From CAWUIH01 sp963922495 (lineage in GTDB: Bacteria; Pseudomonadota; Gammaproteobacteria; Coxiellales; Coxiellaceae), in NCBI GenBank assembly GCA_963922495.1, contig CAWUIH010000006.1, positions 1 through 46,662 on the forward strand: 46,662 nt of DNA. The letters run 5' to 3'. Under the pieces are notes generated by a model. The model had not been told where the DNA came from. It searched no databases and saw only the letters and a program-made list of their open reading frames with translations. Made by a program: the position numbers and the translations under genes. Positions 18,195-27,404 of the stretch are shown in pieces. The first letter of the stretch is position 1. Each line of letters begins with the position of its first letter.

Positions 18195-19124
18195 ATGTCC
18201 AAGTTACCAAGAAAAGTGGCTGCGATTGGGGAATGCATGCTTGAGCTATCTCCAAAGGGAGGCGATGATTTTCATCTTGGATATGCAGGTGATACATTGA
18301 ATGCAACTGTTTATTTTTGCCGCAGTAGAGCGACCCAACATGTAAATATTGACTATTTTACCGTACTTGGTGATGATCGCTTTAGTGATAAAATGATTGC
18401 AAATTTTCAGCAGGAAGGTATCGGCACCTCACAGATTTTGCGACTGTCAGGGCAATTACCCGGATTATACTTGATTGAAAATGATGAGCTTGGCGAACGT
18501 TCATTTTACTTTTATCGTTCAACGGCAGCGGCTCGTCGACTGTTTGATAAGAGTAATGCTGCGCAACTGACCCAACAATTGTTACACTATGACGTTATTT
18601 ATTTTTCTGGTATTACCGTTGCCATCCTGCCTATAGATGCACAAAAACGGTTTTTACACTGCCTAAAACTAGCCCGTGATAAAAATATAACTATTTGTTT
18701 TGACAACAATTATCGTCCTAAGTTATGGCAAGATGCGCTTCAAGCAAAAAAGATTTTCAACGACATTTTGGAATATGTGAATATTGGTTTACCGTCTTTC
18801 GATGATGCAAAATTATTATATGGCGATAGAGATCCCCAAATGACAGCTATGCGTTGGCACGAAGCCGGTGTCAAAGAGGTAGTAGTTAAAAGAGGCAAGT
18901 ATGGCTACCTACTGTCAACTCATGATTATCAACAGTGGGTTGATGTGGCGCCAGTTCAACGGGTTGTAGATACTACTGCGGCCGGGGATTCATTTAATGG
19001 GGCCTATTTAAGCGCGCGCTTGGCAGGCAAATCAATGCGTGAAGCGGGTGTTTGTGGTGCGAAAATGGCTGAGACAGTCATTGGCTATGCAGGTGCAATT
19101 ATTCCAAAGAGTAAGGGCTTGTAA
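18195..19124 (+). CDS. kdgK: 2-dehydro-3-deoxygluconokinase (PfkB family sugar kinase)
   Basis: PfkB-family kinase, most similar in pattern to KdgK, which phosphorylates 2-keto-3-deoxygluconate to KDPG. The N-terminal block is AAIGECMLELSP, with the substrate region LGYAGDTLNATVYFCR. GERSFYFYRSTAAARRLF is typical of KdgK. The C-terminal anion-hole and catalytic base motif DTTAAGDSFNGAYL lies near residue 260. The ATG at 18195 is preferred over the TTG just before it; a GGA lies about 9 bases upstream. Four bases separate its stop from dapA. A linked KDPG aldolase is not seen, so the pathway context is uncertain and another sugar kinase role is possible. Confidence 0.82.
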   Translation: MSKLPRKVAAIGECMLELSPKGGDDFHLGYAGDTLNATVYFCRSRATQHVNIDYFTVLGDDRFSDKMIANFQQEGIGTSQILRLSGQLPGLYLIENDELGERSFYFYRSTAAARRLFDKSNAAQLTQQLLHYDVIYFSGITVAILPIDAQKRFLHCLKLARDKNITICFDNNYRPKLWQDALQAKKIFNDILEYVNIGLPSFDDAKLLYGDRDPQMTAMRWHEAGVKEVVVKRGKYGYLLSTHDYQQWVDVAPVQRVVDTTAAGDSFNGAYLSARLAGKSMREAGVCGAKMAETVIGYAGAIIPKSKGL

Positions 19125-19128
19125 GCTT

Positions 19129-20004
19129 ATGTTTGGTGGTAGTATTGTGGCGTTAGTAACGCCGATGAGGTCAAATGGTGATATCGATTTTACAGCATTG
19201 GAAAAACTCATCGAATGGCATATTGAGAGTGGCACTGATGGTCTAGTGATTTTAGGCACCACTGGTGAAGCAGCAACTATTCGATCTGATGAAAGAAACC
19301 AAATTGTTCGCCATGTAATTTCACGGGTTAGGCAACGTCTACCCGTGATTGTTGGTACAGGTACCCACTCAACTGCAAGCACCATCTATTTAACGCAACA
19401 AGCCATGGAGCAGGGAGCTGATGCAGCACTTATTGTTACCCCTTACTATAATAGACCGACGCAGCAGGGCCTTTATGAACATTTTGCTGCGGTTGCGAAA
19501 GCTGTACCAATGCCACAAATCCTATATAATGTTCCATCGCGCACTGGCTGCGATTTGTTGCCAGATACTACGTTAAAGTTGAGCAAGTTCGTCAATATTG
19601 TTGGCCTTAAAGATGCTTCAGGTGACATCAGTCGAGTGAGTCAATTGTTGAGTGCTAGTGATGAATTTGATCTATTGGGTGGCAATGATGATGGTTTACA
19701 AGCGTTTATTGAAGCCGGTGGTCAAGGTTGTATTTCAGTCGTTGCGAATATCGCACCAAAGCTCTTTCGACAATACTGTCAAGAATTATTGAGCGGAAAT
19801 TCAGAGTACGGTAAAAAACTACAGGTAAAATTAAGGCCATTAATGGAAGGACTTTTTTTTGAGTCGAATCCAATACCGGCCAAATGGTTGTTGGCGAAAA
19901 TGGGATTAATTGACGTTGGAATACGCTTGCCACTGACAGTTTTAGCACCACAGTACCACCAACCACTAATGCATGCTGCAAAGCAAGCAGATGTTAGCTT
20001 ATAA
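19129..20004 (+). CDS. dapA: 4-hydroxy-tetrahydrodipicolinate synthase
   Basis: Condenses pyruvate with aspartate semialdehyde, the first committed step to diaminopimelate and lysine, feeding peptidoglycan. With the start at ATG 19129 (MFGGSIVALVTPM) the protein has 291 residues. All family residues fall at canonical positions: Thr44-Thr45 in LGTTGEAAT, Tyr133 in LYNVPSRTG, Arg138, and the Schiff-base Lys161 in VGLKDASGD. An upstream in-frame ATG at 19039 lies deep inside kdgK and is rejected. dapA-bamC-purC is the same order as in E. coli. Confidence 0.97.
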   Translation: MFGGSIVALVTPMRSNGDIDFTALEKLIEWHIESGTDGLVILGTTGEAATIRSDERNQIVRHVISRVRQRLPVIVGTGTHSTASTIYLTQQAMEQGADAALIVTPYYNRPTQQGLYEHFAAVAKAVPMPQILYNVPSRTGCDLLPDTTLKLSKFVNIVGLKDASGDISRVSQLLSASDEFDLLGGNDDGLQAFIEAGGQGCISVVANIAPKLFRQYCQELLSGNSEYGKKLQVKLRPLMEGLFFESNPIPAKWLLAKMGLIDVGIRLPLTVLAPQYHQPLMHAAKQADVSL

Positions 20005-20023
20005 TATAGGAGGAGAAAACGTT

Positions 20024-20635
20024 ATGCGTTATTTAATATTGGCTTTAATTTCCGCTTGTACGATAACCCTGGTAGGTTGTACTTCACGACAGAATAGCTA
20101 TTTAAAAAAATCGAATACTATCAGCTATGTCATTGCTCCTACTGGTGAGAGTATCAAGCAAGAGCGTAGCGAATATCCCATCCCTAAATTTGCCATGAGT
20201 AAAATCAGTAATAAACCACCTTCAATGGTACCACCAGGTAGCAACTTGCAGCGTTTTAATAAAAAGAAAAACACAGCTTCTACAACAGCGGCACAGGCTG
20301 AACAGAAAAATTTTGCGGTCATCACGCAATTAAAGGGCAAATATATGTTGATCGTTGCTGCAAAAGAAAAGCTGTTATGGAGTCGTGTAGGTACTGTCTT
20401 GCATAAAACAACTTATGAAATACTCGACCAAGATCGTGCAATGGGCTCTTACTTTATCCTTGACTCACACAGTACCGCAAATAAAATTACTCGAAATACC
20501 CCGATATATCGTATTCATTTAACAGCAAGCGGTTCTAAAACCCAGATTTCGTTGTTAAGTCAGAGTAATGGTACCGTTAACTCATCAGTTGCAAAACGCA
20601 TTTTGACAGCTATTAAAGATAACTTGACATATTAA
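20024..20635 (+). CDS. bamC: Outer membrane assembly lipoprotein BamC (short form)
   Basis: BamC is a lipoprotein of the BAM complex that inserts beta-barrel proteins in the outer membrane. The ATG at 20024 has a strong AGGAGG ribosome-binding site. A signal peptide ends in a lipobox, LVGC, with Cys19 as the lipidation site. A flexible Pro/Ser/Asn-rich stretch follows, with YPIPKFAM and PPSMVPPGS (the region that lies on BamD in E. coli), then one compact domain from about residue 95. At 203 residues it is far shorter than E. coli BamC (about 340) and seems to have only one of the two helix-grip domains. The assignment rests mainly on the lipobox and the dapA-bamC-purC context. Confidence 0.75.
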   Translation: MRYLILALISACTITLVGCTSRQNSYLKKSNTISYVIAPTGESIKQERSEYPIPKFAMSKISNKPPSMVPPGSNLQRFNKKKNTASTTAAQAEQKNFAVITQLKGKYMLIVAAKEKLLWSRVGTVLHKTTYEILDQDRAMGSYFILDSHSTANKITRNTPIYRIHLTASGSKTQISLLSQSNGTVNSSVAKRILTAIKDNLTY

Positions 20636-20649
20636 TTCGTACTCGCGCT

Positions 20650-21363
20650 ATGTTAGAAAAAAAAGCCTTATTATACAGTGGAAAAGTGAAATCACTATAT
20701 GAAACTGACAACCCGGAATTATTGATTGCGGAGTTTCGCAACGATACTACGGCGTTTGATGGTACCAAGCATAAATTGCTCGCAAGAAAAGGAGAGGTTA
20801 ATAACAAAATTAATGCATTTATCATGACTAAATTGCAGCAAGCTGGCATTCCGACGCATTTTAAACAACTATTATCCTCTCAACAGGCGCTACTAACACG
20901 CTTGCAGATGATTCCACTAGAATCAGTGGTTAGAAATATTGCTGCGGGCAGTTTGTGTAAACGCTTAGGTATTGAGCAAGGGCGGGTGCTTGATCCTCCA
21001 CTTTATGAGTTATTCTTAAAAAATGATAAATTGCATGATCCAATGGTTAATGAGAATCATGCACTGACTTTCGGTTGGGCAACTGAACAACAACTTCAGG
21101 AGATGCAGCGCCTTACGATGCAAATTAATATGGTGCTTAAAAAATTATTTTCAAAAGCTGATTTACTATTGGTAGATTCTAAATACGAATTCGGTATATC
21201 GAATAATAAGGTATTTTTGGGTGATGAAATTAGTCCAGACTCGTGCCGTATCTGGGACGTGAACACACATAAAATCCTTGATAAAGATCGCTTTCGTAAA
21301 AATTTAGGTGCCGTGATCGAATCCTATATTGAAATTGCCGAGCGTTTGGGTGTCACTTTGTAG
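20650..21363 (+). CDS. purC: Phosphoribosylaminoimidazole-succinocarboxamide synthase
   Basis: PurC ligates aspartate to CAIR using ATP in de novo purine synthesis. The 237-residue length is typical. Motifs in order: YSGKVKSLYETDN (glycine-rich ATP loop, residues 9-21), DDTTAFDG-like NDTTAFDGTKH, PLESVVRNIAAGSLCKR near residue 92, ADLLLVDSKYEFG, and DEISPDSCRIWD near residue 197. It follows bamC by 14 bases and ends the kdgK-dapA-bamC-purC run, converging on the hydroxyacid dehydrogenase gene 22 bases away. Confidence 0.97.
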   Translation: MLEKKALLYSGKVKSLYETDNPELLIAEFRNDTTAFDGTKHKLLARKGEVNNKINAFIMTKLQQAGIPTHFKQLLSSQQALLTRLQMIPLESVVRNIAAGSLCKRLGIEQGRVLDPPLYELFLKNDKLHDPMVNENHALTFGWATEQQLQEMQRLTMQINMVLKKLFSKADLLLVDSKYEFGISNNKVFLGDEISPDSCRIWDVNTHKILDKDRFRKNLGAVIESYIEIAERLGVTL

Positions 21364-21385
21364 TGCTTTTGCATTGAAATTATGC

Positions 21386-22366
21386 TTATAAAGCGTTTGA
21401 TAATGAACCGGCCATAAAAGATTGTATATTGCTGAGTGTCGTTTTGGCGATTGCGGTTACAGCTTCTTTGCTTAAAAATGCCTGGTGTCCGGTAATTATT
21501 ACGTTGTCATACTGTTCCAGGCGATCAAATAATTTATCTTTCCACTCCATGTTTGACAGATCACGGAAGAAAATCTCTCTTTCATATTCATAAACATCCA
21601 GGCCTAAACCAGCAATTCTTCCGCTGTCCAAGGCTGGGAACAGATCCGTTGTTTTTATTATCGCACCACGACTGGTGTTGATTAAAATCGCTCCATCTTT
21701 CATGTGATTGATTGTGTTTGTATCAAGGAGATGATGCGTTTTATCATTTAATGGGCAATGCAAGCTAATTACGTCGGATTGTTTAAAAACATCGTTTAAG
21801 CTTTTAAATTCTACACTGCGTGATACTAATTCTAAATTAGGGGAGGGGTCATAGGCAATAACGCGACAGCCAAAACCTCGCATAATCTCAGAAAATATTG
21901 TACCAATTGATCCCATGCCAATAATACCGACGGTGCAACTTGCAAGATTGTAGCCCATTAACCCTTCAAGTGAAAAATTGTGTCTCTTGACACGCTCATT
22001 GCCGAGAGAAATTTTTCGCGTTAAGTTAAGCAATAGTCCTGTGGCAAATTCAGCAATAGCATTAGGCGAATATCCTGGTGCGTTACATACTTGTAGGCCA
22101 ATTTTTTTTGCACTTTTTAAATCAATATGATCATAACCGGCAGATCGTAGTGTAATCAGTTGAATACCATATTGATGAAGTTGCTGTAAAATATCACTAC
22201 TTAAATCGTCAGAAACAAAGCAACAAATTGCGCTTGCGCCTTGAGATAGCATTACAGTGTCCGCACTTAAGCGCTCTGATACAAAGTCGAGGGTGATTGT
22301 ATCAGGAGTTAATTTTTTGTAGATAGATTTTTCGTACTGTTTGCTGCCATAAAATACAACTTTCAT
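21386..22366 (-). CDS. ldhA: D-2-hydroxyacid dehydrogenase, probably D-lactate dehydrogenase
   Basis: NAD-dependent D-isomer-specific 2-hydroxyacid dehydrogenase, 326 residues. The Rossmann motif VGIIGMGSIGTIFSEIM lies near residue 146. The catalytic residues sit in INTSRGAIIKT (Arg near residue 232), DVYEYE (Glu) and ITGHQAFLSKEA (His near residue 293). The sequence LRSAGYDHIDLKSAKKIGLQ and the segment with FFRDLSNMEWKD are typical of fermentative LdhA rather than SerA or PdxB. The start at ATG 22366 has GAGAGA upstream. LdhA reduces pyruvate to D-lactate to recycle NADH; substrate is inferred from family pattern. Confidence 0.85.
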   Translation of the reverse strand: MKVVFYGSKQYEKSIYKKLTPDTITLDFVSERLSADTVMLSQGASAICCFVSDDLSSDILQQLHQYGIQLITLRSAGYDHIDLKSAKKIGLQVCNAPGYSPNAIAEFATGLLLNLTRKISLGNERVKRHNFSLEGLMGYNLASCTVGIIGMGSIGTIFSEIMRGFGCRVIAYDPSPNLELVSRSVEFKSLNDVFKQSDVISLHCPLNDKTHHLLDTNTINHMKDGAILINTSRGAIIKTTDLFPALDSGRIAGLGLDVYEYEREIFFRDLSNMEWKDKLFDRLEQYDNVIITGHQAFLSKEAVTAIAKTTLSNIQSFMAGSLSNAL

Positions 22367-22385
22367 TATTTTCTCTCGTTTATTA

Positions 22386-24050
22386 TTAATTTTCAGTTTG
22401 CGAAGGGTGTTGCTGAGAGCTTGGAGCGCGATAGGTTTGTTCGATATAAGGAGTAAATGAATCAGCTCGCGCTCGATTCCACCATTTCATATACTTTTCA
22501 GAAGCACGATTTTCTATGATGTCATTGGTATTTAAATAATCGTATATTTGATCATAAGAACGTACAGTATTACGTGTGACTCGTTGCAAAATCAATCGAG
22601 GTGATAATTCTTCAGGTTTTTCGTGGCCGGAGGCGCCCAGTAGTTGCAAAAATTCGTTTAGAGTATTGCGATGAAAGTTTTTCACGTACTCTGCTTTTTG
22701 ATCGACATCCAGAGCGTAGCGACGTTTAGGGTCTTGTGTGGCAACGCCGGTTGGGCAAGTATTGGTATGGCAACGACGAGATTGTAAGCAACCTAGTGCA
22801 AACATCATACCTCTCGCGCTATTAATCATATCTGCTCCTTGCGCTATTCGGGTCAGCATGTCAAAGCCAGTGATAACTTTACCACTAGCAACCAAACGAA
22901 TATGCTGGCGGAGGCCAACACCACAAAGGCAACTATGAGCAAATATGAGACTTTGGTTAAGAGGCATTCCAACGAAGTTGGTAAACTCTACGGGTGCAGC
23001 ACCCGTTCCACCTTGTGATCCGTCAATGACGATGAAGTCTGGGTAAATACCTGTTTCGAGCATCGCCTTACAAATGGACATAAACTCAGTATATTTTCCA
23101 ATGCATAACTTAAATCCAGTGGGTTTTCCGCCACTTAAATCCCGTAATTGTTTGATAAATTCCATTAACCCGATAGGTGTCGAAAAACTAGAGTGACTAG
23201 GTGGTGACAGCACATCCTTCCAAGGTTCAACACCACGAACCTCTGCCAATTCGTGATTAACCTTTGCCGCTGGTAAAATTGCACCGTGAGCAGGTTTTGC
23301 TCCTTGCGATATTTTGATTTCGATCATTTTAACATTGGGTAATTGTGCCTTTTTTTGGAATTGGTCAGGATCGAAGTGACCATCTTTAGTGCGACATCCA
23401 AAATAACCAGTACCGAGCTCCCAAACTAAATCGCCACCTTCTTCAAGATGATAGCGACTGATACCACCTTCGCCAGTGTCTTGGTGAAAATTACCTAGTT
23501 TTGCACCGCGATTCAATGCGCGTATCGCTTCTGGGCTGATCGCACCGAAACTCATTGCGGAAATATTAAAACGTGAGGCATTATAGGGTTTAGCGCATTG
23601 AGGACCGCCGATATTGACGCGGGTTGATGTTGCAAAATCAGGTTTTTTAGGGGTCATTGAATGATTAATCCATTCATAACCTACACGATGGACATCCAGT
23701 TGTGTTCCGAAAGGCATCGTATCCGTTTGGTTCTTGGCACGTCGATAAACGGTATAACGCTCAGTACGACTGAATGGTTTGCCGCTATTTTCAGTTTCGA
23801 TAAAATAAGCTTGAATCTCAGGACGAATTCTCAGTAGTAGATAGCGCCAGTGCCCCCATACCGGATAGTTACGCAATACATTTTTATTTTTTTGTAGAAT
23901 ATCATGAATGCCGAGCATAAAAAGAGGCACGAAAATAACTAGAAACCACAACATGTAAATCCAGAATATGCTCACTACCGCAATGATTGCTGCGAAAATA
24001 AATGCATATATCCAATAATATGTTCGAACGGTGAGTTTTTCAGTAGCCAT
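22386..24050 (-). CDS. Membrane-anchored FMN-binding glutamate synthase family protein
   Basis: A 554-residue protein with two N-terminal membrane helices (about residues 11-48). The rest corresponds to the FMN/3Fe-4S central domain of glutamate synthase. Visible motifs are RFNISAMSFGAISPEAIRAL near residue 160, DTGEGGIS, IKISQGAKPAHGAILPA, IDGSQGGTGAAP (phosphate-binding, near residue 344) and MINSARGMMFALGCLQSRRC. The last leads into the cysteine cluster CHTNTCPTGVAT. It lacks the glutaminase and C-terminal GXGXG parts, so it is not a complete GltB. Such stand-alone proteins are widespread; their reaction is not settled and I do not assign one. Confidence 0.88.
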   Translation of the reverse strand: MATEKLTVRTYYWIYAFIFAAIIAVVSIFWIYMLWFLVIFVPLFMLGIHDILQKNKNVLRNYPVWGHWRYLLLRIRPEIQAYFIETENSGKPFSRTERYTVYRRAKNQTDTMPFGTQLDVHRVGYEWINHSMTPKKPDFATSTRVNIGGPQCAKPYNASRFNISAMSFGAISPEAIRALNRGAKLGNFHQDTGEGGISRYHLEEGGDLVWELGTGYFGCRTKDGHFDPDQFQKKAQLPNVKMIEIKISQGAKPAHGAILPAAKVNHELAEVRGVEPWKDVLSPPSHSSFSTPIGLMEFIKQLRDLSGGKPTGFKLCIGKYTEFMSICKAMLETGIYPDFIVIDGSQGGTGAAPVEFTNFVGMPLNQSLIFAHSCLCGVGLRQHIRLVASGKVITGFDMLTRIAQGADMINSARGMMFALGCLQSRRCHTNTCPTGVATQDPKRRYALDVDQKAEYVKNFHRNTLNEFLQLLGASGHEKPEELSPRLILQRVTRNTVRSYDQIYDYLNTNDIIENRASEKYMKWWNRARADSFTPYIEQTYRAPSSQQHPSQTEN

Positions 24051-24106
24051 TCTGTATTTCTTAATTAAATTAAAATATTATGTATTAATTAATTGATAAA
24101 GTCAAT

Positions 24107-24958
24107 TTAGCGGCTGGATCGAAAAGCCTGCTGTAACAGGTTAACCTCGACAATAGGTGCCGTTGCTGAGGTGGCGAAGCAATAAAGCGCATACTTCCAA
24201 ATATTTATCAGTACTAACTCAGCAAAATGCAATGGTAACGTAATCATCAGAAAAACACCAATCACGATTAAAATTGTATGAGGTTGTTTGGCGAATTGAT
24301 GACTAAGTAATATTGTCAATACAAATAAACAAATAATAGCCATTCGAAACATAAATCGGAATCCGATCGACAAAACCAACGCCTCACCCCAGCGTTGGGT
24401 TAATAGTTTTTCAGATTGCCTAATAGCACTGATGGGGGAGCGTTTCTCCAAAATGAGTGTTGGCAGGGCAATCAAGTTGATGACTGTCCAAGTGGAGCCC
24501 GAAAAAGATTTGCTGGCGCGGGAAAAACGAAAAAAAATTGGCATAACCATTTCTGTGATTACCCAATATAAAATCGCGAAGCTATGCTTAATTGCCTTTT
24601 TTAGTCCATAAAAAACCGAAATCGATTTTCCATCATAGCTGCTTGCAATAGTCACGATAGTCGCTGCATTTAATAACGTTGCCAAAAATCTGGTAACAAT
24701 GGAATAGATAAAGACAATACCAAAGCTAACCCCAGCGTGATGAACAATCAGTTGCGTTAGATTTGGAGAATTAAAGGTTTGTTGAAATATTGCCAGTGTT
24801 ATCACGATCAGCACAAGAGTAATCAAAATTCCGATGGTGGGAAAGCATAGCAATGTCTTGTTAGTTTGAATAACAACCCCACATTGCCTAACTAGAGTCA
24901 CTGAGTGCGATAATTTTTTCATAGGCCTATTAACGGCAGATAATACGTTTGAAATCAT
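24107..24958 (-). CDS. Polytopic membrane protein, DUF6159-like
   Basis: A 283-residue protein with about six hydrophobic segments and the pattern (SHSVTLVRQCGVVIQTNKTL, LCFPTIGILI) seen at the start of DUF6159-family membrane proteins. A middle segment ALPTLILEKRSPISAIRQSE looks like a cytoplasmic loop with a conserved Pro-x-x-Glu. Function is unknown in the family. Two starts are possible, ATG 24958 and ATG 24922; the latter has AGG close upstream, and neither has a strong ribosome-binding site. It diverges from queA across 61 bases. Confidence 0.65.
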   Translation of the reverse strand: MISNVLSAVNRPMKKLSHSVTLVRQCGVVIQTNKTLLCFPTIGILITLVLIVITLAIFQQTFNSPNLTQLIVHHAGVSFGIVFIYSIVTRFLATLLNAATIVTIASSYDGKSISVFYGLKKAIKHSFAILYWVITEMVMPIFFRFSRASKSFSGSTWTVINLIALPTLILEKRSPISAIRQSEKLLTQRWGEALVLSIGFRFMFRMAIICLFVLTILLSHQFAKQPHTILIVIGVFLMITLPLHFAELVLINIWKYALYCFATSATAPIVEVNLLQQAFRSSR

Positions 24959-25019
24959 ATCAGTTGCAATATTTTATGCAACTGATTAATATTTTTTAAT
25001 ATTTTTACTTTGAGCCACC

Positions 25020-26033
25020 GTGAAAACAAGCGATTTTGATTACCATTTGCCTGAAGAGCTGATCGCCCAGCATCCTCTGAATGAGCGCGTGCAAAGTCGT
25101 TTAATGTCTGTGAATCGCACCACTCAAGCTATCAAGCATCACCATTTTAAGGATTTATCACAATTTGTTCGTCCTAATGACATATTGGTTTTGAACGATA
25201 CTAAGGTGATTCGTGCCCGTCTTTGGGGTTGCAAGGAAACAGGTGGCCAATTTGAGTGTTTAGTCGAGCGCATTCTGGATGATAAGCAGTTTTTAGCGCA
25301 TGTGCGAGCGAGCAAAACTCCGAAAGTGGGTACTCGAATGACTATTGGCAATAATCAGCTGGAGATGGTTGCCCGTTGTGATGAGCTGTTCAAGCTTAAA
25401 TTATTGAGTAAAGCGACGGTCGCTGATTTGCTACAACAATATGGTCATTTGCCATTACCGCCTTATATTAATCGTCAGCCTGATACTCAAGATGATGTGC
25501 GTTACCAAACGGTTTTTGGTGAACATTGTGGTGCCGTTGCAGCCCCTACTGCAGGATTGCATTTTGATGAGCACTTGCTAGCACAAATTAAGTCAAAAAT
25601 CGACATCGCTTACGTTACGTTGCACATTGGCGCCGGTACGTTTCAGCCTGTGCGTGCCGAATTGATTGAAAATCATCACATGCACTTTGAGCGAGCAGTT
25701 GTACCTAAGATTACTTGTGACCTTATTAGAAAATCTCAGGCGCGAAACGGGCGTGTCATTGCCGTCGGAACGACGGTTGTTCGCAGCCTTGAAACCGCCG
25801 CAAGGTCTGGCGAATTGTTGCCGTTTGTCGGCGAAACAGATTTGTTTATCTACCCAGGATTCAACTTTCAGTGTGTAGATGCACTGATAACTAACTTTCA
25901 CTTATCACAATCCAGTCTACTGATGCTGGTGAGTGCCTTTGCAGGCCATGATTTAATGTTCAATGCATATCAGACTGCAGTTGAACAACAGTATCGTTTT
26001 TTCAGTTACGGTGATGCGATGTTGATTATCTAA
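25020..26033 (+). CDS. queA: S-adenosylmethionine:tRNA ribosyltransferase-isomerase
   Basis: QueA transfers and rearranges the ribose of S-adenosylmethionine onto preQ1 in tRNA to form epoxyqueuosine at wobble position 34. The 337-residue protein begins at a GTG (25020), giving KTSDFDYHLPEELIAQHPL, which matches the family N-terminus; no upstream ATG exists. Conserved blocks are NDTKVIRARLWG, GAVAAPTAGLHFDEHLL, YVTLHIGAGTFQPVR near residue 200 and GTTVVRSLETAAR near residue 249, with ITNFHLSQSSLLMLVSAFAG near the C-terminus. In many genomes tgt follows queA; here icd follows instead. Confidence 0.97.
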   Translation: MKTSDFDYHLPEELIAQHPLNERVQSRLMSVNRTTQAIKHHHFKDLSQFVRPNDILVLNDTKVIRARLWGCKETGGQFECLVERILDDKQFLAHVRASKTPKVGTRMTIGNNQLEMVARCDELFKLKLLSKATVADLLQQYGHLPLPPYINRQPDTQDDVRYQTVFGEHCGAVAAPTAGLHFDEHLLAQIKSKIDIAYVTLHIGAGTFQPVRAELIENHHMHFERAVVPKITCDLIRKSQARNGRVIAVGTTVVRSLETAARSGELLPFVGETDLFIYPGFNFQCVDALITNFHLSQSSLLMLVSAFAGHDLMFNAYQTAVEQQYRFFSYGDAMLII

Positions 26034-26110
26034 ATATTCTTCAGAGATGACAGTATGTCCCTACAGTGTTAAGCTTACGCGCATCTTTAGGCACGATTGG
26101 AGACCTCTAA

Positions 26111-27367
26111 ATGGTATACAGACATATTAAAATTCCCCAAAGTGGCGAAAAAATTACAGTAAATCACGACTTCACCCTTAACGTTCCCGATGAGCCAATC
26201 ATACCTTTTATCGAAGGTGATGGCATTGGAGTTGATATCACACCGCCAATGCAAAAGGTTGTCAATGCAGCGGTTGAGAAAGCTTACACTGGCAAACGCA
26301 AAATTCATTGGATGGAAATTTATGCTGGTGAAAAAGCAACTCATGTTTACGGTGATGAGGTTTGGTTGCCTGACGAAACGCTGGAGGCTGTGAAGGAATA
26401 TGCTGTATCGATCAAGGGCCCGCTAACCACCCCTGTAGGTGGTGGTATTCGATCACTAAACGTTGCTTTGCGTCAAGAACTTGATTTGTATGTTTGCTTG
26501 CGCCCAGTGCGTTATTTTTCTGGTGTCCCAAGTCCTGTCAAGCATCCCGAAAATGTTGATATGGTGATTTTCAGGGAAAATTCTGAAGATATCTACGCTG
26601 GAATTGAATGGCCGGCAGAATCCCCTGAGGCTAAGAGAGTGATTGAGTTTCTTGAGAAAGAAATGGGTGTAGAAAAAATACGTTTTCCACATACCAGTGG
26701 TATTGGTATTAAGCCCGTCTCTCGTGAAGGCACCCATCGCCTCGTTCGCCATGCGATACAATATGCGATTGACCACGATCGTGATTCTGTGACTTTAGTG
26801 CATAAAGGTAATATTATGAAGTTCACTGAGGGAGCTTTCAAAGAATGGGGCTATAGCGTTGCAGCGAGAGAATTCGGTGCAGAATTACTTGACGGTGGTC
26901 CTTGGATGAGTTTTAAAAACCCCAGAACCGGTAAACAGATTATCATCAAAGACGTAATTGCAGATGCTTTCTTACAGCAAATTTTACTGCGTCCTGGCGA
27001 ATATAGTGTTATTGCTACCATGAACTTGAATGGAGATTATATTTCTGATGCCTTAGCTGCGGAGGTTGGTGGAATTGGTATCGCGCCGGGAGCAAATATG
27101 AGTGACGCAGTGGCCTTGTTTGAGGCGACCCATGGCACTGCTCCGAAGTACGCGGGTAAAGACAAAGTCAACCCCGGTTCGTTAATTTTATCTGCAGAAA
27201 TGATGCTGCAGCACATGGGGTGGCATGAAGCAGCTGATCTGATTATAAAAGGAATCGAAGGAGCTATTTTAGATGAAACAGTGACCTATGACTTTGCTCG
27301 CCTAATGGACGGTGCTAAAGAAGTCAAATGTTCTGAATTTGGTGACGCTATTATTGCAAACATGTAG
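26111..27367 (+). CDS. icd: NADP-dependent isocitrate dehydrogenase
   Basis: Converts isocitrate to 2-oxoglutarate in the TCA cycle with NADP. The 418-residue protein has IPFIEGDGIGVDI near residue 31. The substrate loop GGIRSLNVALRQELD contains Ser115, which corresponds to the Ser113 phosphorylated by AceK in E. coli. YAGIEWPAESPEA, VTLVHKGNIMKFTEGAFKEW and the C-terminal LFEATHGTAPKYAGKDKVNP are typical of the E. coli-type NADP enzyme. The ATG at 26111 follows GGAGACC. It ends at a strong hairpin shared with the convergent gene. Confidence 0.97.
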   Translation: MVYRHIKIPQSGEKITVNHDFTLNVPDEPIIPFIEGDGIGVDITPPMQKVVNAAVEKAYTGKRKIHWMEIYAGEKATHVYGDEVWLPDETLEAVKEYAVSIKGPLTTPVGGGIRSLNVALRQELDLYVCLRPVRYFSGVPSPVKHPENVDMVIFRENSEDIYAGIEWPAESPEAKRVIEFLEKEMGVEKIRFPHTSGIGIKPVSREGTHRLVRHAIQYAIDHDRDSVTLVHKGNIMKFTEGAFKEWGYSVAAREFGAELLDGGPWMSFKNPRTGKQIIIKDVIADAFLQQILLRPGEYSVIATMNLNGDYISDALAAEVGGIGIAPGANMSDAVALFEATHGTAPKYAGKDKVNPGSLILSAEMMLQHMGWHEAADLIIKGIEGAILDETVTYDFARLMDGAKEVKCSEFGDAIIANM

Positions 27368-27380
27368 ATATTTGCTATCA

Positions 27381-27404
27381 GATCCCGCTGTATCAGGCGG
27401 GATC
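27381..27404. terminator. Hairpin between convergent icd and the 184-residue gene
   Basis: GATCCCGC at 27381-27388 pairs with GCGGGATC at 27397-27404 across an 8-base loop. It sits 14 bases after the icd stop and overlaps the stop codon of the convergent gene. There is no T-run on either side, so it may act as an RNA 3'-end stabiliser or a non-canonical terminator. Confidence 0.5.

Noticed and set aside
18140..18238. 33-residue N-terminal extension of RmuC
   Set aside because: It would overlap the divergent kdgK start. ATG 18139 has a good ribosome-binding site and is followed directly by the membrane anchor.
27381..27404. Classical rho-independent terminator
   Set aside because: The hairpin is strong but lacks a T-run on both strands, so it is listed only as a hairpin of uncertain terminator function.
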